Virus record (IMG/VR): IMGVR_UViG_3300031920_000057
Coordinates: 1-24,437 of that record
Source of the DNA: a virus
Direction: 5' to 3' (one strand)
Length of the DNA stretch: 24,437 bases
The notes beneath the pieces are model-generated. The model ran no database searches. It was not told where the DNA came from and worked only from the letters and a program-made list of their open reading frames with translations. Below are positions 6,961 through 15,191 of this stretch, piece after piece. Position numbers and translations under genes: made by a program. Each line of letters begins with the position of its first letter. The first letter of the stretch is position 1.

Positions 6961-8436
6961 ATGCCACCTAAGACAAAGAGATTACCAAAAATACTAGAAC
7001 TAACCTTTAGAAGTGGTCACTCACTAATAGTAGGGCACAAGCCTTCAGCTATTTGTGCAGAGGGGTTATGCGAAAACCTTCTAACTGTTACTGATAAAGA
7101 TAAAATGGCTTCCTTTGGCCTATTTGGGGGAAGTGCTGACCCAAATAAGTTTTATCCGGATTTAAGGCCTGAAGATTGGACCCCTAAAGATGCCGACTTT
7201 ATAGAGCCAGTATTTCGGGGTATATCCGAAACATTCGTAGTACACTGGGGTGTACCCATCTCTTTTAAGAAACCCGGAGTATTAAAGGCCTCTTTAAAAC
7301 TATTAAAGGGAATAACAGTTAATACTAATCATGATACTGAAACAGAGAATGCTGTTGGGGCTGTTTCCAATACTGTTTGGCAAGAAGCTTATAAAGCTAA
7401 TGGGGTACAAGTCCCAGCAGGTATTAATATGGTTATGAAGATAGATGCCAAGAGTAACCCCCGTTTAGCTAGGGGAATACAAATGGACCCACCTTCTATC
7501 CATTCTAATTCCGTAACAGTACGCTTTTCTCACGAACAATCTCATACTGACATGGGTGCTGATGATTTTTGGAACCAAGTAGGTCAATATGATAAAAAGG
7601 GTAATCTTATACACGTAGTAGTAAATAAGGTCATTGCCTATAAAGAAACTTCACTAGTAAGCCACGGAGCAGACCCATTTGCCCAAAAGGTAGATGCGGA
7701 CGGGATTATAAATGATCCTAGGTATGCTTCAACAGTTTACAGTTTTACAGAAGATAATACAAATCAATTTTTAATCACTAATACAATAGACATGGATTTT
7801 CTAGAATTTATTGCCAAGTTGGGTTTAACCGAAGAGGCTATCCCTAATGAAGAAGCTCTGGTTGCCCACTTTAAGGCAATGTCAGAGAACCAAATACCCG
7901 AGGATACTGACATCGGTGCTCTCCAGGCTGGAACAAGTGATATAACTGCTTTACGAGAAGTAAGCGAAGATATTACCCCCGAGTCATTAACTGCTCTTGT
8001 GGAGAACCAGATGCCGGAAGATGGAGCCCTTATTACCGAGGCTCAGACCGCTATCTTAACCTCTGTAAAAGAAGCTGGGGATGTACCTACCCTTATATCT
8101 AATGCTGCTGCTGGTATAGCTGCTATTGCTCTTGTTCGCTCTAATGCTGTAGCCCAGTATAAGTTAGCTCAAAAAGATGGTGCCAGTGACCAGATCATTG
8201 AAACTATCAATAAAGCTGATATGAAGACTGCCAAAGCTTTTGAAGCACAATATGCTGCTGAGTTTGAGACTCAGAACCCATTACATTGTGGAGATTGCCA
8301 AAGCGAGAATGTATCTAGGGGAGTTGCTAATAATGATAAGGAAGAAAAAGATACTTCTTTCGAAGCTGCAAGAGACTCTTTTGCTAAAGCCTCTCGTAAA
8401 GGGCCTGCTCACTTACATGGAGTTCCTGCCGAGTAA
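6961..8436 (+). CDS. Prohead protease with C-terminal scaffold-like region
   Basis: Likely cleaves capsid and scaffold proteins during head maturation. Residues about 80-245 resemble the U35/Mu-gpI type protease: NHDTETENAVGAV at 123-135 supplies the probable catalytic His124, SNSVTVRFS at 182-190 a candidate Ser, and KETSLVSHGADPFA at 228-241 matches the conserved strand with an acidic residue before SLV. Residues about 280-440 are Ala/Glu-rich helices with two ENQ(I/M)PED copies (309-315, 348-354), fitting an internal scaffold. The last 55 residues carry CGDC at 443-446 and a basic end. Catalytic residues are proposed by pattern. Gene order (portal, this, decoration, capsid) supports the role. 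Confidence 0.75.
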   Translation: MPPKTKRLPKILELTFRSGHSLIVGHKPSAICAEGLCENLLTVTDKDKMASFGLFGGSADPNKFYPDLRPEDWTPKDADFIEPVFRGISETFVVHWGVPISFKKPGVLKASLKLLKGITVNTNHDTETENAVGAVSNTVWQEAYKANGVQVPAGINMVMKIDAKSNPRLARGIQMDPPSIHSNSVTVRFSHEQSHTDMGADDFWNQVGQYDKKGNLIHVVVNKVIAYKETSLVSHGADPFAQKVDADGIINDPRYASTVYSFTEDNTNQFLITNTIDMDFLEFIAKLGLTEEAIPNEEALVAHFKAMSENQIPEDTDIGALQAGTSDITALREVSEDITPESLTALVENQMPEDGALITEAQTAILTSVKEAGDVPTLISNAAAGIAAIALVRSNAVAQYKLAQKDGASDQIIETINKADMKTAKAFEAQYAAEFETQNPLHCGDCQSENVSRGVANNDKEEKDTSFEAARDSFAKASRKGPAHLHGVPAE

Positions 8437-8447
8437 GTTACAAGATA

Positions 8448-8469
8448 GTTAGTTCTTATTATAACTAAC
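8448..8469. repeat. 7-bp inverted repeat in the protease-decoration gap
   Basis: gttagtt (8448-8454) and aactaac (8463-8469) are perfect inverted repeats with an 8-nt loop. A second small stem, ggttt-tta-aaacc, follows at about 8474-8486. No clear T tract follows, so this is at best a weak attenuator or mRNA-processing structure before the abundant head proteins. Confidence 0.3.
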
Positions 8470-8524
8470 ACTGGGTTTTTAAAACCTAACAATGAAATTA
8501 TTCTTTAACTAAAAAAATAAAAAT

Positions 8525-9577
8525 ATGCCTTATTCTATTGGCGCAAATACTAAGTCGACCTTTGAAGTAGGTCCTGAAGCGCACAAATTAAATTTAGAGT
8601 TTGAGGTGGATGGAACCATTCACGTCGGACAGCCTGTAGTACTTCACTCAGACGGAGATAAAGTATCTCCTGCTACTGCAGCCAGTCTTGAGACTGATAT
8701 TATCGGGGTTTCTATCCACGAAGGCAAATCAGCCTACGGGGATTACGTAGTTGTTGCTATGAAAGGTTACGCTGTAATCTGGGCAAAAGCTATGGAAGTT
8801 ATAGTTCCAGGTCCTATTGTATATAATGGTTTTGATACCAGTGATGCTTACGCAGGTTCCCAAGAAACTTTTGGGGGTTATAACGAAGTAGGAAACATTT
8901 TAGGTGCAGTAGCTCAAGTAGAGACTGTAACTTTAACTGGAGCTAGTGGAACTTGTAATGTTACTATGGGGGGTATGACTAGGTTAGCTACTTTCGATAC
9001 TAGCTTAAACACCACACATGCCAACTTTGTTTCAGCATGGAAATCAGACTATGCAGCAATCGGTATAATTCTTTCGGGAACAACTACCCTTGTATTTACT
9101 GGAGCTTATACTGGTAAACCATTTGTTGCTGGTACTGTATCTGCTGCTGTATCTGGAGACTTAACCGGAACAGTTGCTCATACTACCGCACTTAATGTTA
9201 AACAGGTTGATACCGTAACCTTAACAGGTACAACTGGTACTGCCACTATAACCGGTGCAGGTAGCCTATCTAAGTTAGCTACTTATGATACTAACCTGGG
9301 TACAACTGGGGACAACTTTGTAACAGCTCACGCTGCTGCTTACCTTGTCGAAGGTATCGTTATAACTTCTCCGGGAGATAACGTAGTATTTACTGCTAAT
9401 GTAGCAGGTACCCCATTTACTAACCCAATTATAACAAATACTACTCTTACCCTTGACGGTACAGTTGCTAACACAACTTTAAACTCTGTTGCAGGTTGGG
9501 CAGGTCGTATTTTTGGTTGGGCTCTTGATGCTGCTGCTGCAGTAGGAACCCTTATTAGGGTACTAATTAAGGATTAA
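8525..9577 (+). CDS. Capsid decoration protein with inserted tandem repeats
   Basis: Small beta-rich head protein just upstream of the major capsid gene, the usual place for a capsid cement protein. Residues 1-130 (VGQPVVLHSDGDKV, DIIGVSIHEGKSAYGDYVVVAMKGYA) form the family barrel. Residues 321-350 (GWAGRIFGWALDAAAAVGTLIRVLI) look like its closing part. Between them lie two tandem copies of a 94-residue Thr/Gly-rich beta domain (131-224 and 227-320), each opening QV(E/D)TVTLTG and ending near TVA(H/N)TT. The insert would project from the shell and could bind host surfaces or glycans. ATG follows an A-rich leader, suggesting strong translation in Bacteroidota style. Confidence 0.8.
   Translation: MPYSIGANTKSTFEVGPEAHKLNLEFEVDGTIHVGQPVVLHSDGDKVSPATAASLETDIIGVSIHEGKSAYGDYVVVAMKGYAVIWAKAMEVIVPGPIVYNGFDTSDAYAGSQETFGGYNEVGNILGAVAQVETVTLTGASGTCNVTMGGMTRLATFDTSLNTTHANFVSAWKSDYAAIGIILSGTTTLVFTGAYTGKPFVAGTVSAAVSGDLTGTVAHTTALNVKQVDTVTLTGTTGTATITGAGSLSKLATYDTNLGTTGDNFVTAHAAAYLVEGIVITSPGDNVVFTANVAGTPFTNPIITNTTLTLDGTVANTTLNSVAGWAGRIFGWALDAAAAVGTLIRVLIKD
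8915..9196 (+). repeat. Protein repeat 1 of 2 in the decoration protein
   Basis: Encodes residues 131-224: opens QVETVTLTG, includes RLATFDTSLNTTHANFVSAW and ends GTVAHTTALN. It aligns without gaps to repeat 2. Conservation is clearer at protein than DNA level, so the duplication is not very recent. Confidence 0.8.
9203..9484 (+). repeat. Protein repeat 2 of 2 in the decoration protein
   Basis: Encodes residues 227-320: opens QVDTVTLTG, includes KLATYDTNLGTTGDNFVTAH and ends GTVANTTLN. It is separated from repeat 1 by two residues (VK). Confidence 0.8.
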
Positions 9578-9638
9578 TTAATCCCTCTAATTACACCTTC
9601 GATAATAAATCTTATTTTTAATACATAAAATACAAATC

Positions 9639-10742
9639 ATGGATATACGTAAATTCGAATCCTTTCGCTTAAAGCATAGCCTTAAGACTGCTGTCTTGAA
9701 GGCCCAAGCCATACGGGTGGATAAGCACCGCCCAACCGATGTATCTTTTGCTGATATTATCAAGCAAGAGACCAATTTTGACATTGGGCAATTGTATGAG
9801 GCTATTGGGGTAGACCCCGCATTTGACACAATTGAGAATATTTTCACCACTCCCGACCAGGACGTTAGGTGGCTTATTCCAGAAATCTTTCGTGATGCCC
9901 TAAGATTAGGATATCGCCAATCACCAATCTGGCCTGCACTAATTGCTCGTGAAGAGCAAACTGCTGGACTACAACAAGTTTTACCATCCGTTAATATGTC
10001 GGATGCCACTCCAAAGAGAGTTGGAGAGGGTGAAACAATCCCAGTGGGGTCTTTGAGTTATCAATCAAAGAAATTTGAAATCCACAAGTTTGGACGGGGT
10101 ATTAAGATTACTGATGAAGTTCTTCGGTATGTAAACCTTAATGTACTATCCATTTATCTTCAAGACTTCGGTATGAAGATGGGCTTGGGAGTAGATACTC
10201 TTGCTATTAATACTCTCCTTAATGGAGAACAAGACGATGGTTCAGAAGCTGCTCCAGTAGTGGGTATTGCAACATCTGGTACCCTGAAGTTCAGGGATAT
10301 CCTTAAAATCTGGATTAGAATGTCCAAAATCGGGCGTACTCCTAAACTATTCGTAGGTGGGGAAGATATGGCTCTGGATACTATGGACCTAACAGAATTC
10401 AGTATGACTTCTAACAATGCTGCTGCCGAGTATAAGTTGAATGTTAAGATGCCTTTACCTCAGGGTTCAGACTATTACATCCACGGAGCAATCCCAACTA
10501 ACCAGCACCTCATCATAGATCCTACTGCAGCTTTGTTAAAGTTGAATGCAGTACCTATGCAAGTTGAATCTGAAAGGATCGTATCCAACCAGACTCAGGC
10601 ATTTTATGCTAGTTTCACTTTGGGTTTTGCTAAGTTATTTACTGATGCCGCTATTATACAGGATCAGTCTAAAGCTATTGCCGATTACCCTCTCCCATCT
10701 GCTTTTGATTATGAGTCAAATCAGATTGTTAATATGACATAA
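9639..10742 (+). CDS. Major capsid protein (HK97 fold)
   Basis: Shell subunit. The basic helical N terminus (residues 1-45) could be the part removed by the protease. The E-loop-like region includes GEGETIPVGSLSYQSKKFEI at about 127-146. The spine-helix region has VLRYVNLNVLSIYLQDFGMK, and the A-domain has RTPKLFVGGEDMAL and DYYIHGAIP. The C-terminal strand QVESERIVSNQTQAFYASF is a common HK97-type capsid ending. At 367 aa it is of normal size. It follows the decoration gene by 61 bp and is followed by a strong terminator, consistent with high separate expression. Confidence 0.92.
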   Translation: MDIRKFESFRLKHSLKTAVLKAQAIRVDKHRPTDVSFADIIKQETNFDIGQLYEAIGVDPAFDTIENIFTTPDQDVRWLIPEIFRDALRLGYRQSPIWPALIAREEQTAGLQQVLPSVNMSDATPKRVGEGETIPVGSLSYQSKKFEIHKFGRGIKITDEVLRYVNLNVLSIYLQDFGMKMGLGVDTLAINTLLNGEQDDGSEAAPVVGIATSGTLKFRDILKIWIRMSKIGRTPKLFVGGEDMALDTMDLTEFSMTSNNAAAEYKLNVKMPLPQGSDYYIHGAIPTNQHLIIDPTAALLKLNAVPMQVESERIVSNQTQAFYASFTLGFAKLFTDAAIIQDQSKAIADYPLPSAFDYESNQIVNMT

Positions 10743-10772
10743 GATCATCTGTCGCATATATTCCTCCTTATT

Positions 10773-10809
10773 AAGAAGGCCGGCCCTATCGGCTGGCCTT
10801 CTTTCTTTT
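10773..10809 (+). terminator. Rho-independent terminator after the major capsid gene
   Basis: aagaaggccggcc (10773-10785) pairs with ggctggccttctt (10791-10803) over 13 positions with one G-U, around a 5-nt loop, followed by tctttt. It ends the head transcript 31 bp past the capsid stop codon. Confidence 0.9.
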
Positions 10810-10844
10810 AAGTAAACAAATAATTAGCAGATAGTTAGCTAGCA

Positions 10845-10903
10845 TACTTAAGTACATTAGGGTTAACCCTATATATCGCCTTAAGTATTCTGGATAGTCT
10901 TTT
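10845..10903 (+). promoter_or_regulatory. Repeated intergenic element, copy A (candidate phage promoter)
   Basis: This 59-bp stretch matches 22234-22292 at 44 of 59 positions without gaps. It shares the intact blocks tacttaagta, atatatcgc and attctggata. It lies just after the capsid terminator and 41 bp before the first neck gene, where a promoter for the tail transcript is needed. Within this copy agggttaaccct is a perfect palindrome (10859-10870) flanked by acttaag and cttaagt (10846-10852, 10880-10886). The palindromic features are not kept in copy B, so sequence rather than structure seems conserved. Confidence 0.65.
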
Positions 10904-10944
10904 ATAATTAGCATTTTAAAGAATAAACCTTATAAAACGTAATC

Positions 10945-11310
10945 ATGAGTAAAAAAGTAAAACTAAGTCCGAAGGCAGCCAGTTTTTCAGACCCTGTATC
11001 GGGATTGAGTCTAGTACCAAATGAAGAGAAAGATTTACCGATTGGAAATTTCTGGATGATTAAAGCTGCTATAAAAGGTGGACATTTAATAGTAATTGAA
11101 TCCCCCGTTGAAGAGCCACCTGTTGAGCCACCTGTTGAGCCATCTGTGGGTGAAAAACTTACTGCTGAACTTTTAGCTATGACTCGCGCAGAAATCATGG
11201 AAGAGTATGATTTTATTGACGATGAACATTTAGCCATAGCCAATAAAAAATCTGATAAGCCCAAGCTAGTTGAATATCTCTTATCCATCGTAGGAGAGTA
11301 CCAAGACTAA
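10945..11310 (+). CDS. Head-neck region protein, YqbF-like layout (121 aa)
   Basis: First gene after the capsid terminator. Residues 1-52 form a small beta-rich domain (PKAASFSDPVSGLSLVPNEE, then GGHLIVIE). Residues 53-67 are a Pro-Val-Glu repeat linker (VEEPPVEPPVEPSV). Residues 70-121 are helical and acidic (LTAELLAMTRAEIMEEYDF, then KPKLVEYLLSIVGE), resembling a LEM/HeH or Rho-N-like helix pair. A beta domain, linker and helix pair at this genome position recalls YqbF-type proteins of other phages and prophages. That is a layout comparison, not a demonstrated homology. A connector or accessory role is likely. Confidence 0.65.
   Translation: MSKKVKLSPKAASFSDPVSGLSLVPNEEKDLPIGNFWMIKAAIKGGHLIVIESPVEEPPVEPPVEPSVGEKLTAELLAMTRAEIMEEYDFIDDEHLAIANKKSDKPKLVEYLLSIVGEYQD
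11113..11148 (+). repeat. 12-bp tandem repeat in the linker coding region
   Basis: gagccacctgtt occurs at 11113-11124 and 11125-11136, followed by the imperfect copy gagccatctgtg at 11137-11148. It encodes the EPPV units, so copy-number change would keep the frame and alter linker length. Confidence 0.75.
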
Positions 11311-11313
11311 ACC

Positions 11314-11847
11314 ATGTCCATCCAATCTACCGTAGAAGCTTTAATATCTCCCATAACTTTAGAGGAGCCTGCTTTCCTTATTTTTACTGAAAAGTGGCAA
11401 AATCTGTTATATGAGGGATTGAACATTACCCCAACCTCAATAACCACTGAGGCTGATTGGCCCTATTTAGGGAACTTATTGATCTCATACTTAGTCGTTA
11501 GAGACCTAGTGTATAAGTCCTTAAATGTAACAGCTTTGAGTGCAAGTCAAGGTAGTGGAGCTACTGGCTTAGCAGGAGGTATTAAGAAAATAGAAACAGG
11601 TCCAGTTAATGCAGAAAGACATGATGGGGGAGTTTCTATGGCTAAACTATATGAATCCTTGTTTAATAAGGAGGGGTTATGGGAAGAATTACAATTACAG
11701 ATATGTGGTATAGCTTCTAAGTTAAATATCCATGTAACGGGCTGTAAGGAGATTGTTAATATCCCTATTAAGGTTATAAGGGGTAGTGACTATTCTTATG
11801 AAGACCAATATCCAATTACTCCTGCTACTCTTGAAAAAACACCTTAA
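11314..11847 (+). CDS. Head-tail connector candidate (adaptor, 177 aa)
   Basis: Follows the 121-aa gene by 3 bp and overlaps the next start as TAATG. The N-terminal 80 residues are helical (TLEEPAFLIFTEKW, LGNLLISYLVVRDLVYKSL), as in adaptor proteins that bind the portal. A flexible Gly/Ser stretch (SQGSGATGLAGG, about 79-90) leads into KKIETGPVNAERHD, then a helical region with two Cys and an extended C terminus. The position fits an adaptor between portal and head-closure proteins. No specific family motif was found. Confidence 0.6.
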   Translation: MSIQSTVEALISPITLEEPAFLIFTEKWQNLLYEGLNITPTSITTEADWPYLGNLLISYLVVRDLVYKSLNVTALSASQGSGATGLAGGIKKIETGPVNAERHDGGVSMAKLYESLFNKEGLWEELQLQICGIASKLNIHVTGCKEIVNIPIKVIRGSDYSYEDQYPITPATLEKTP

Positions 11848-12302
11848 TGATATCAGATGCCGAATGGACTCAATTTGCTGCAGACTTAGCCACCTTCAAT
11901 AGCGAAGTTGGTCAACAAGCTGTTACTTGGAAACATGTTTCTATAAACTTACCAAGATATAATGAAGGAGAGGTTAAAACCTATGCAGATAGGACTCTCC
12001 TTTGTGTTGTATCATATAACGCCTTTAGGACTTGGCCTATGGGAGCTGAGACCGACTCTGGTGTTATAGATAAAGAATATTGCCACTTATTAATCAACCA
12101 CGATTACCTAACTGCAAATGGGTGGCTAACCACTAACAAGACTCTAGCTCATAATCCTAATAGCGATTACTTTGTAGTAAATGGTTTAGAATACGAATCA
12201 ATGGGAGATACTCCGATATCCCAGAATAAAACTATCCCTTTATACACTATCGTAATCCTTAAGAGGAAAACTACTCCTACAGGGACTTCTATACGACCAT
12301 AA
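11847..12302 (+). CDS. Head closure protein candidate (151 aa)
   Basis: The start overlaps the previous stop (TAATG). After a short helix, the protein looks like a beta barrel: QAVTWKHVSINLPRYN (24-39), RTLLCVVSYN, and a final pair DYFVVNGLEYES ... PLYTIVILKRK. A C-terminal strand ending in a basic LKR, preceded by 'v-v-n-G-x-x-Y', is common in gp16/FII-type head-closure proteins. Its place between the adaptor candidate and the gp10-like neck protein is the usual one for head closure. Assignment is by context and fold impression. Confidence 0.58.
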   Translation: MISDAEWTQFAADLATFNSEVGQQAVTWKHVSINLPRYNEGEVKTYADRTLLCVVSYNAFRTWPMGAETDSGVIDKEYCHLLINHDYLTANGWLTTNKTLAHNPNSDYFVVNGLEYESMGDTPISQNKTIPLYTIVILKRKTTPTGTSIRP

Positions 12303-12303
12303 C

Positions 12304-12909
12304 ATGGGGTTAGCGAGTATACGTTCTGGAGTACACGATTTAGCTACTCCTATTAGTAGCCTAAGGATGGAACAAGTCGGTAGTTGGTCTAAGTTAGAGA
12401 CCTTACTTAAATATTTGGGTGGAGGAACAACTAACAGGGGTATTAAGAGAGATATTGCTAAAGCCCAAAGGGATTTCTTAACAGGAATGAAAAGGAGCCT
12501 TATAGCAGGGTTATCTTCTGGGGGTTCTAAAGTTGGAGCAGCATTTGAAAAACATAGTACAGATTATAGGACTTCCGGCTCTGTGGGAGTTAGGTCTGGG
12601 CATTACCTTGCAGCTCTAACCAATGCTCGGATTAAACAAAAGGGATACATAGTTACTCTCCTATTAAGTAAGGGGGATGTTTCTTATAAGCCTAATCCCG
12701 CAGGTTTAACGGTAGGGCAATATGCTCTAATCTTTGAAATGGGTAGAAAAGGAGGACATCGTCAACCTGCAAGACCTCTATGGAAAGCTACCTATGCTCA
12801 TCTGGGGGGTAATGCTGGAGTACTAAGGAATATGATAGGGGGAGTAGGTAAACGATTAAGTAAGATGGGGATAAGTATTAAACAAAAGGGCCATAAGTAT
12901 ATTAAGTAA
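12304..12909 (+). CDS. Neck protein, HK97 gp10-like (201 aa)
   Basis: Two bases after the previous stop. The C-terminal half holds the family signature: YALIFEMGRKGGHRQPARPLW (residues about 139-159), where 'E-x-G' and 'PARPLWKATY' are typical of the gp10-like neck family. The N-terminal 70 residues are helical and basic. A Gly/Ser-rich stretch (AGLSSGGSKVGAAFEKH) precedes a strand TSGSVGVRSGHYLAAL. The protein probably helps join tail to head. It is a little longer than the usual 130-160 aa because of the N-terminal helix. It ends with a Lys-rich tail and overlaps the next gene by one base. Confidence 0.78.
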   Translation: MGLASIRSGVHDLATPISSLRMEQVGSWSKLETLLKYLGGGTTNRGIKRDIAKAQRDFLTGMKRSLIAGLSSGGSKVGAAFEKHSTDYRTSGSVGVRSGHYLAALTNARIKQKGYIVTLLLSKGDVSYKPNPAGLTVGQYALIFEMGRKGGHRQPARPLWKATYAHLGGNAGVLRNMIGGVGKRLSKMGISIKQKGHKYIK

Positions 12910-13604
12910 TGAGTGTTATACAAGAAGTTATAGAGAGATCTTTTTTTGAAGCCATTAGGTTATTATTGGTGGCAGATGGATATACTCCTGACATTGCAAA
13001 TAGCGGTCTATACCCCAATACCCCAACTGGGTACCAAGCATACTTAGTGGCTTTAAAGGGTATAGCTACAGGAGCTAAGGGCTTTTCCATTGAAGTGTTC
13101 GGAGCCTCTAACCCCCTTGATCGAGAAACTAAAGATTTACCAAGGATAACTATTCAGACTTCTGCATTCTTACCTGGCTCTATTGGGTATGATACAGCTC
13201 CCCAAAAGGTACTGAACACTGAAACTAACAAGTATGAATTATTTATTTATGATAGTAGAACCTACGACTTGTTCTTAGATTGTACCGTATCCGCCAAGAC
13301 CCAGGCTCAGCTTAGGGTTATGATGGACATAATACATAGGGCAATACCAAATATGGGATATCTTAAATACTACCATAATACCGAATATTTCTTTGTAGAA
13401 AACTCCTCCTTTCAGGATCAGACTAATGCATCGAATAAAGTTCTCGGTTATAATTACCGATACGAAGTACCAGATATCCAATGGGTAGACCCAATCAAAC
13501 AATTAGATGATCAGGGAGCTACTATAGAAATTCCGCCTATAGTCGAGATAACACTCAATACTTATATTAACGATCGGCTAGGCATAACTAAAATCATAAA
13601 TTAA
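12909..13604 (+). CDS. Tail completion/terminator protein candidate (231 aa)
   Basis: Between the gp10-like neck protein and the sheath, where myophages keep the tail terminator. It starts with a helix (VIQEVIERSFFEAIRLLLV), then a mixed alpha/beta part: LPRITIQTSAFLPGSIG (about 74-90), YELFIYDSRTYDLFLDCTVSA (strands), TQAQLRVMMDIIHRAI (helix), and FFVENSSFQD followed by the strand GYNYRYEVPDIQWV. This strand-helix-strand arrangement is that of gpU/gp15-type terminators. No diagnostic motif was seen, and the extended C terminus is long for that family. Confidence 0.6.
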   Translation: MSVIQEVIERSFFEAIRLLLVADGYTPDIANSGLYPNTPTGYQAYLVALKGIATGAKGFSIEVFGASNPLDRETKDLPRITIQTSAFLPGSIGYDTAPQKVLNTETNKYELFIYDSRTYDLFLDCTVSAKTQAQLRVMMDIIHRAIPNMGYLKYYHNTEYFFVENSSFQDQTNASNKVLGYNYRYEVPDIQWVDPIKQLDDQGATIEIPPIVEITLNTYINDRLGITKIIN

Positions 13605-13619
13605 TAAAATCATATAATC

Positions 13620-15158
13620 ATGGCAAAAGACACAGGTCAGGTAATTGTAAATATTATAAATCAGGCCCAATCCGTAGATGCTCCAACACTTGGGGTTGTA
13701 TATGTTATGGGAGAAACTGAATTTGGCATAATCAATGACCCAAAAGATTTAATTACCAGTTGGACCCGATTCACCAAGTTATATGGTGCGGTCCAAGCAG
13801 GGAACGACTTTCCCCTTAATTGTAAATTGGCTTTACAAGCTGGGGCTACTCTACGAGTAAATAAACTTTTAGGGTCAGGAGCTAGTGTTGCTGCTAGCGG
13901 GACTTTTGTAGATACTGCTGTAGACCTATTCTCTTTTACGTCAAAAGGGTCAGGAACTTATTACAACACAGTATCTACAACAAACGGACTTGGTGTAGAA
14001 GTTAAAGCTGCAACTAGTGGAGTTAGTGGGTATTTTAATCTCTTAATATCTGACTACGCTGCAGGGACTTCAGAATTATACGAAAACCTTATCGTAGATG
14101 AGGCTGGACAAGCTGCTGGAACTTATACCTATTTAAAATCGGTAGTAGATAACTCCCTATTAGTGGACGTAGTCTATGTAGACATTTCTGCCTTAACCGG
14201 AGCTAAGAGACCAGTTAATGAAGTAGAGACCTTTACTGGAGGACTACAGGGAGCTGCAACCTCTATCACGGAATATACAGGTAGCGAACCAGACAAGACT
14301 GGGTTCAGAGCCTTTGATGATTATGACGATGCAATGATAATTGCTTGCCCACACCTCAATGAGACTTCTCTAGCCGGGATATATAGTGCGGGTAAATCTT
14401 ATGCTGCCTTACGGGGGGATATGGTATATCTACAGCATACCGACAACGCTCACACAACCGATACCACAATGCTAGCCGGTATATCCGGATTCGCAGCTTC
14501 TAAGTTTGCAGGTATAATAGGCGGAGGTATCAAGGTTACAGATCCCCTATTAGGCGGAGTTAAAAGTATGCAAGCTCTGGGAGAATTGCTTGGGGTAATT
14601 GCTGCTTCACATGATACTTATGGCCCTTGGCTTGAACCTTCCAATTATATTCGGGGAAATTTCCCTACAGCCCTTGGGGTAGTTAATAACTTTGGATCTC
14701 CTGCTATGTTATCTGACCTCGACACTTTAGCTCAAGGGGGTATTAATATGGTAATCAATCGTAACAACCGTATCATGTTATGGGATCTTTATTCTCTAGC
14801 AGAAGCTACTTCTCCAGAAAAATTCTTATCGATAGTATTCTTGGAGATATATATGATGAAGTCTTTACAGCCTACGTTGGAAAGCTATCTATCAGACCCA
14901 AACACCTTCTCTACTTGGAAGAAGATATACTTTGCAGTTAAACCATTCTTGGATAGCTTAGTTGATGCTGATGCTATATTCGAATATAAATGGGATGGAG
15001 ATCAATACGTTACTGACATGGATAACCTAGTTATCAATGATGCCGATGATGTAGATGCTGGTAAGTATGAAATACAGTTACAAATAAAGACTGTCTCTCC
15101 TATGAAGGTAATTACCTTAAACATCATTTTAACTAAAAGCTCAGTAGAGTTTGTATAA
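13620..15158 (+). CDS. Tail sheath protein
   Basis: Contractile sheath subunit that surrounds the tube. The N terminus ([21 protein letters not shown]) begins the family fold, with an inserted beta domain at about residues 90-200. The C-terminal third is the most diagnostic: [15 protein letters not shown], then a final segment with [11 protein letters not shown] and [20 protein letters not shown], the strand that reaches neighbouring subunits in the mesh. Length (512 aa) is normal for Mu/P2/T4-related sheaths. A tube gene follows 33 bp downstream. The A-rich leader without a Shine-Dalgarno suggests high-level host-style translation. Confidence 0.92.
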   Translation: MAKDTGQVIVNIINQAQSVDAPTLGVVYVMGETEFGIINDPKDLITSWTRFTKLYGAVQAGNDFPLNCKLALQAGATLRVNKLLGSGASVAASGTFVDTAVDLFSFTSKGSGTYYNTVSTTNGLGVEVKAATSGVSGYFNLLISDYAAGTSELYENLIVDEAGQAAGTYTYLKSVVDNSLLVDVVYVDISALTGAKRPVNEVETFTGGLQGAATSITEYTGSEPDKTGFRAFDDYDDAMIIACPHLNETSLAGIYSAGKSYAALRGDMVYLQHTDNAHTTDTTMLAGISGFAASKFAGIIGGGIKVTDPLLGGVKSMQALGELLGVIAASHDTYGPWLEPSNYIRGNFPTALGVVNNFGSPAMLSDLDTLAQGGINMVINRNNRIMLWDLYSLAEATSPEKFLSIVFLEIYMMKSLQPTLESYLSDPNTFSTWKKIYFAVKPFLDSLVDADAIFEYKWDGDQYVTDMDNLVINDADDVDAGKYEIQLQIKTVSPMKVITLNIILTKSSVEFV

Positions 15159-15191
15159 ATCACTTTGTAATCATTAAAAACATATAATACA

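Noticed and set aside
9587-10009. 140-aa leftward frame opposite the capsid gene
   Set aside because: The capsid protein is unambiguous. The reverse frame is Ser/Cys/Ile-rich without any domain.
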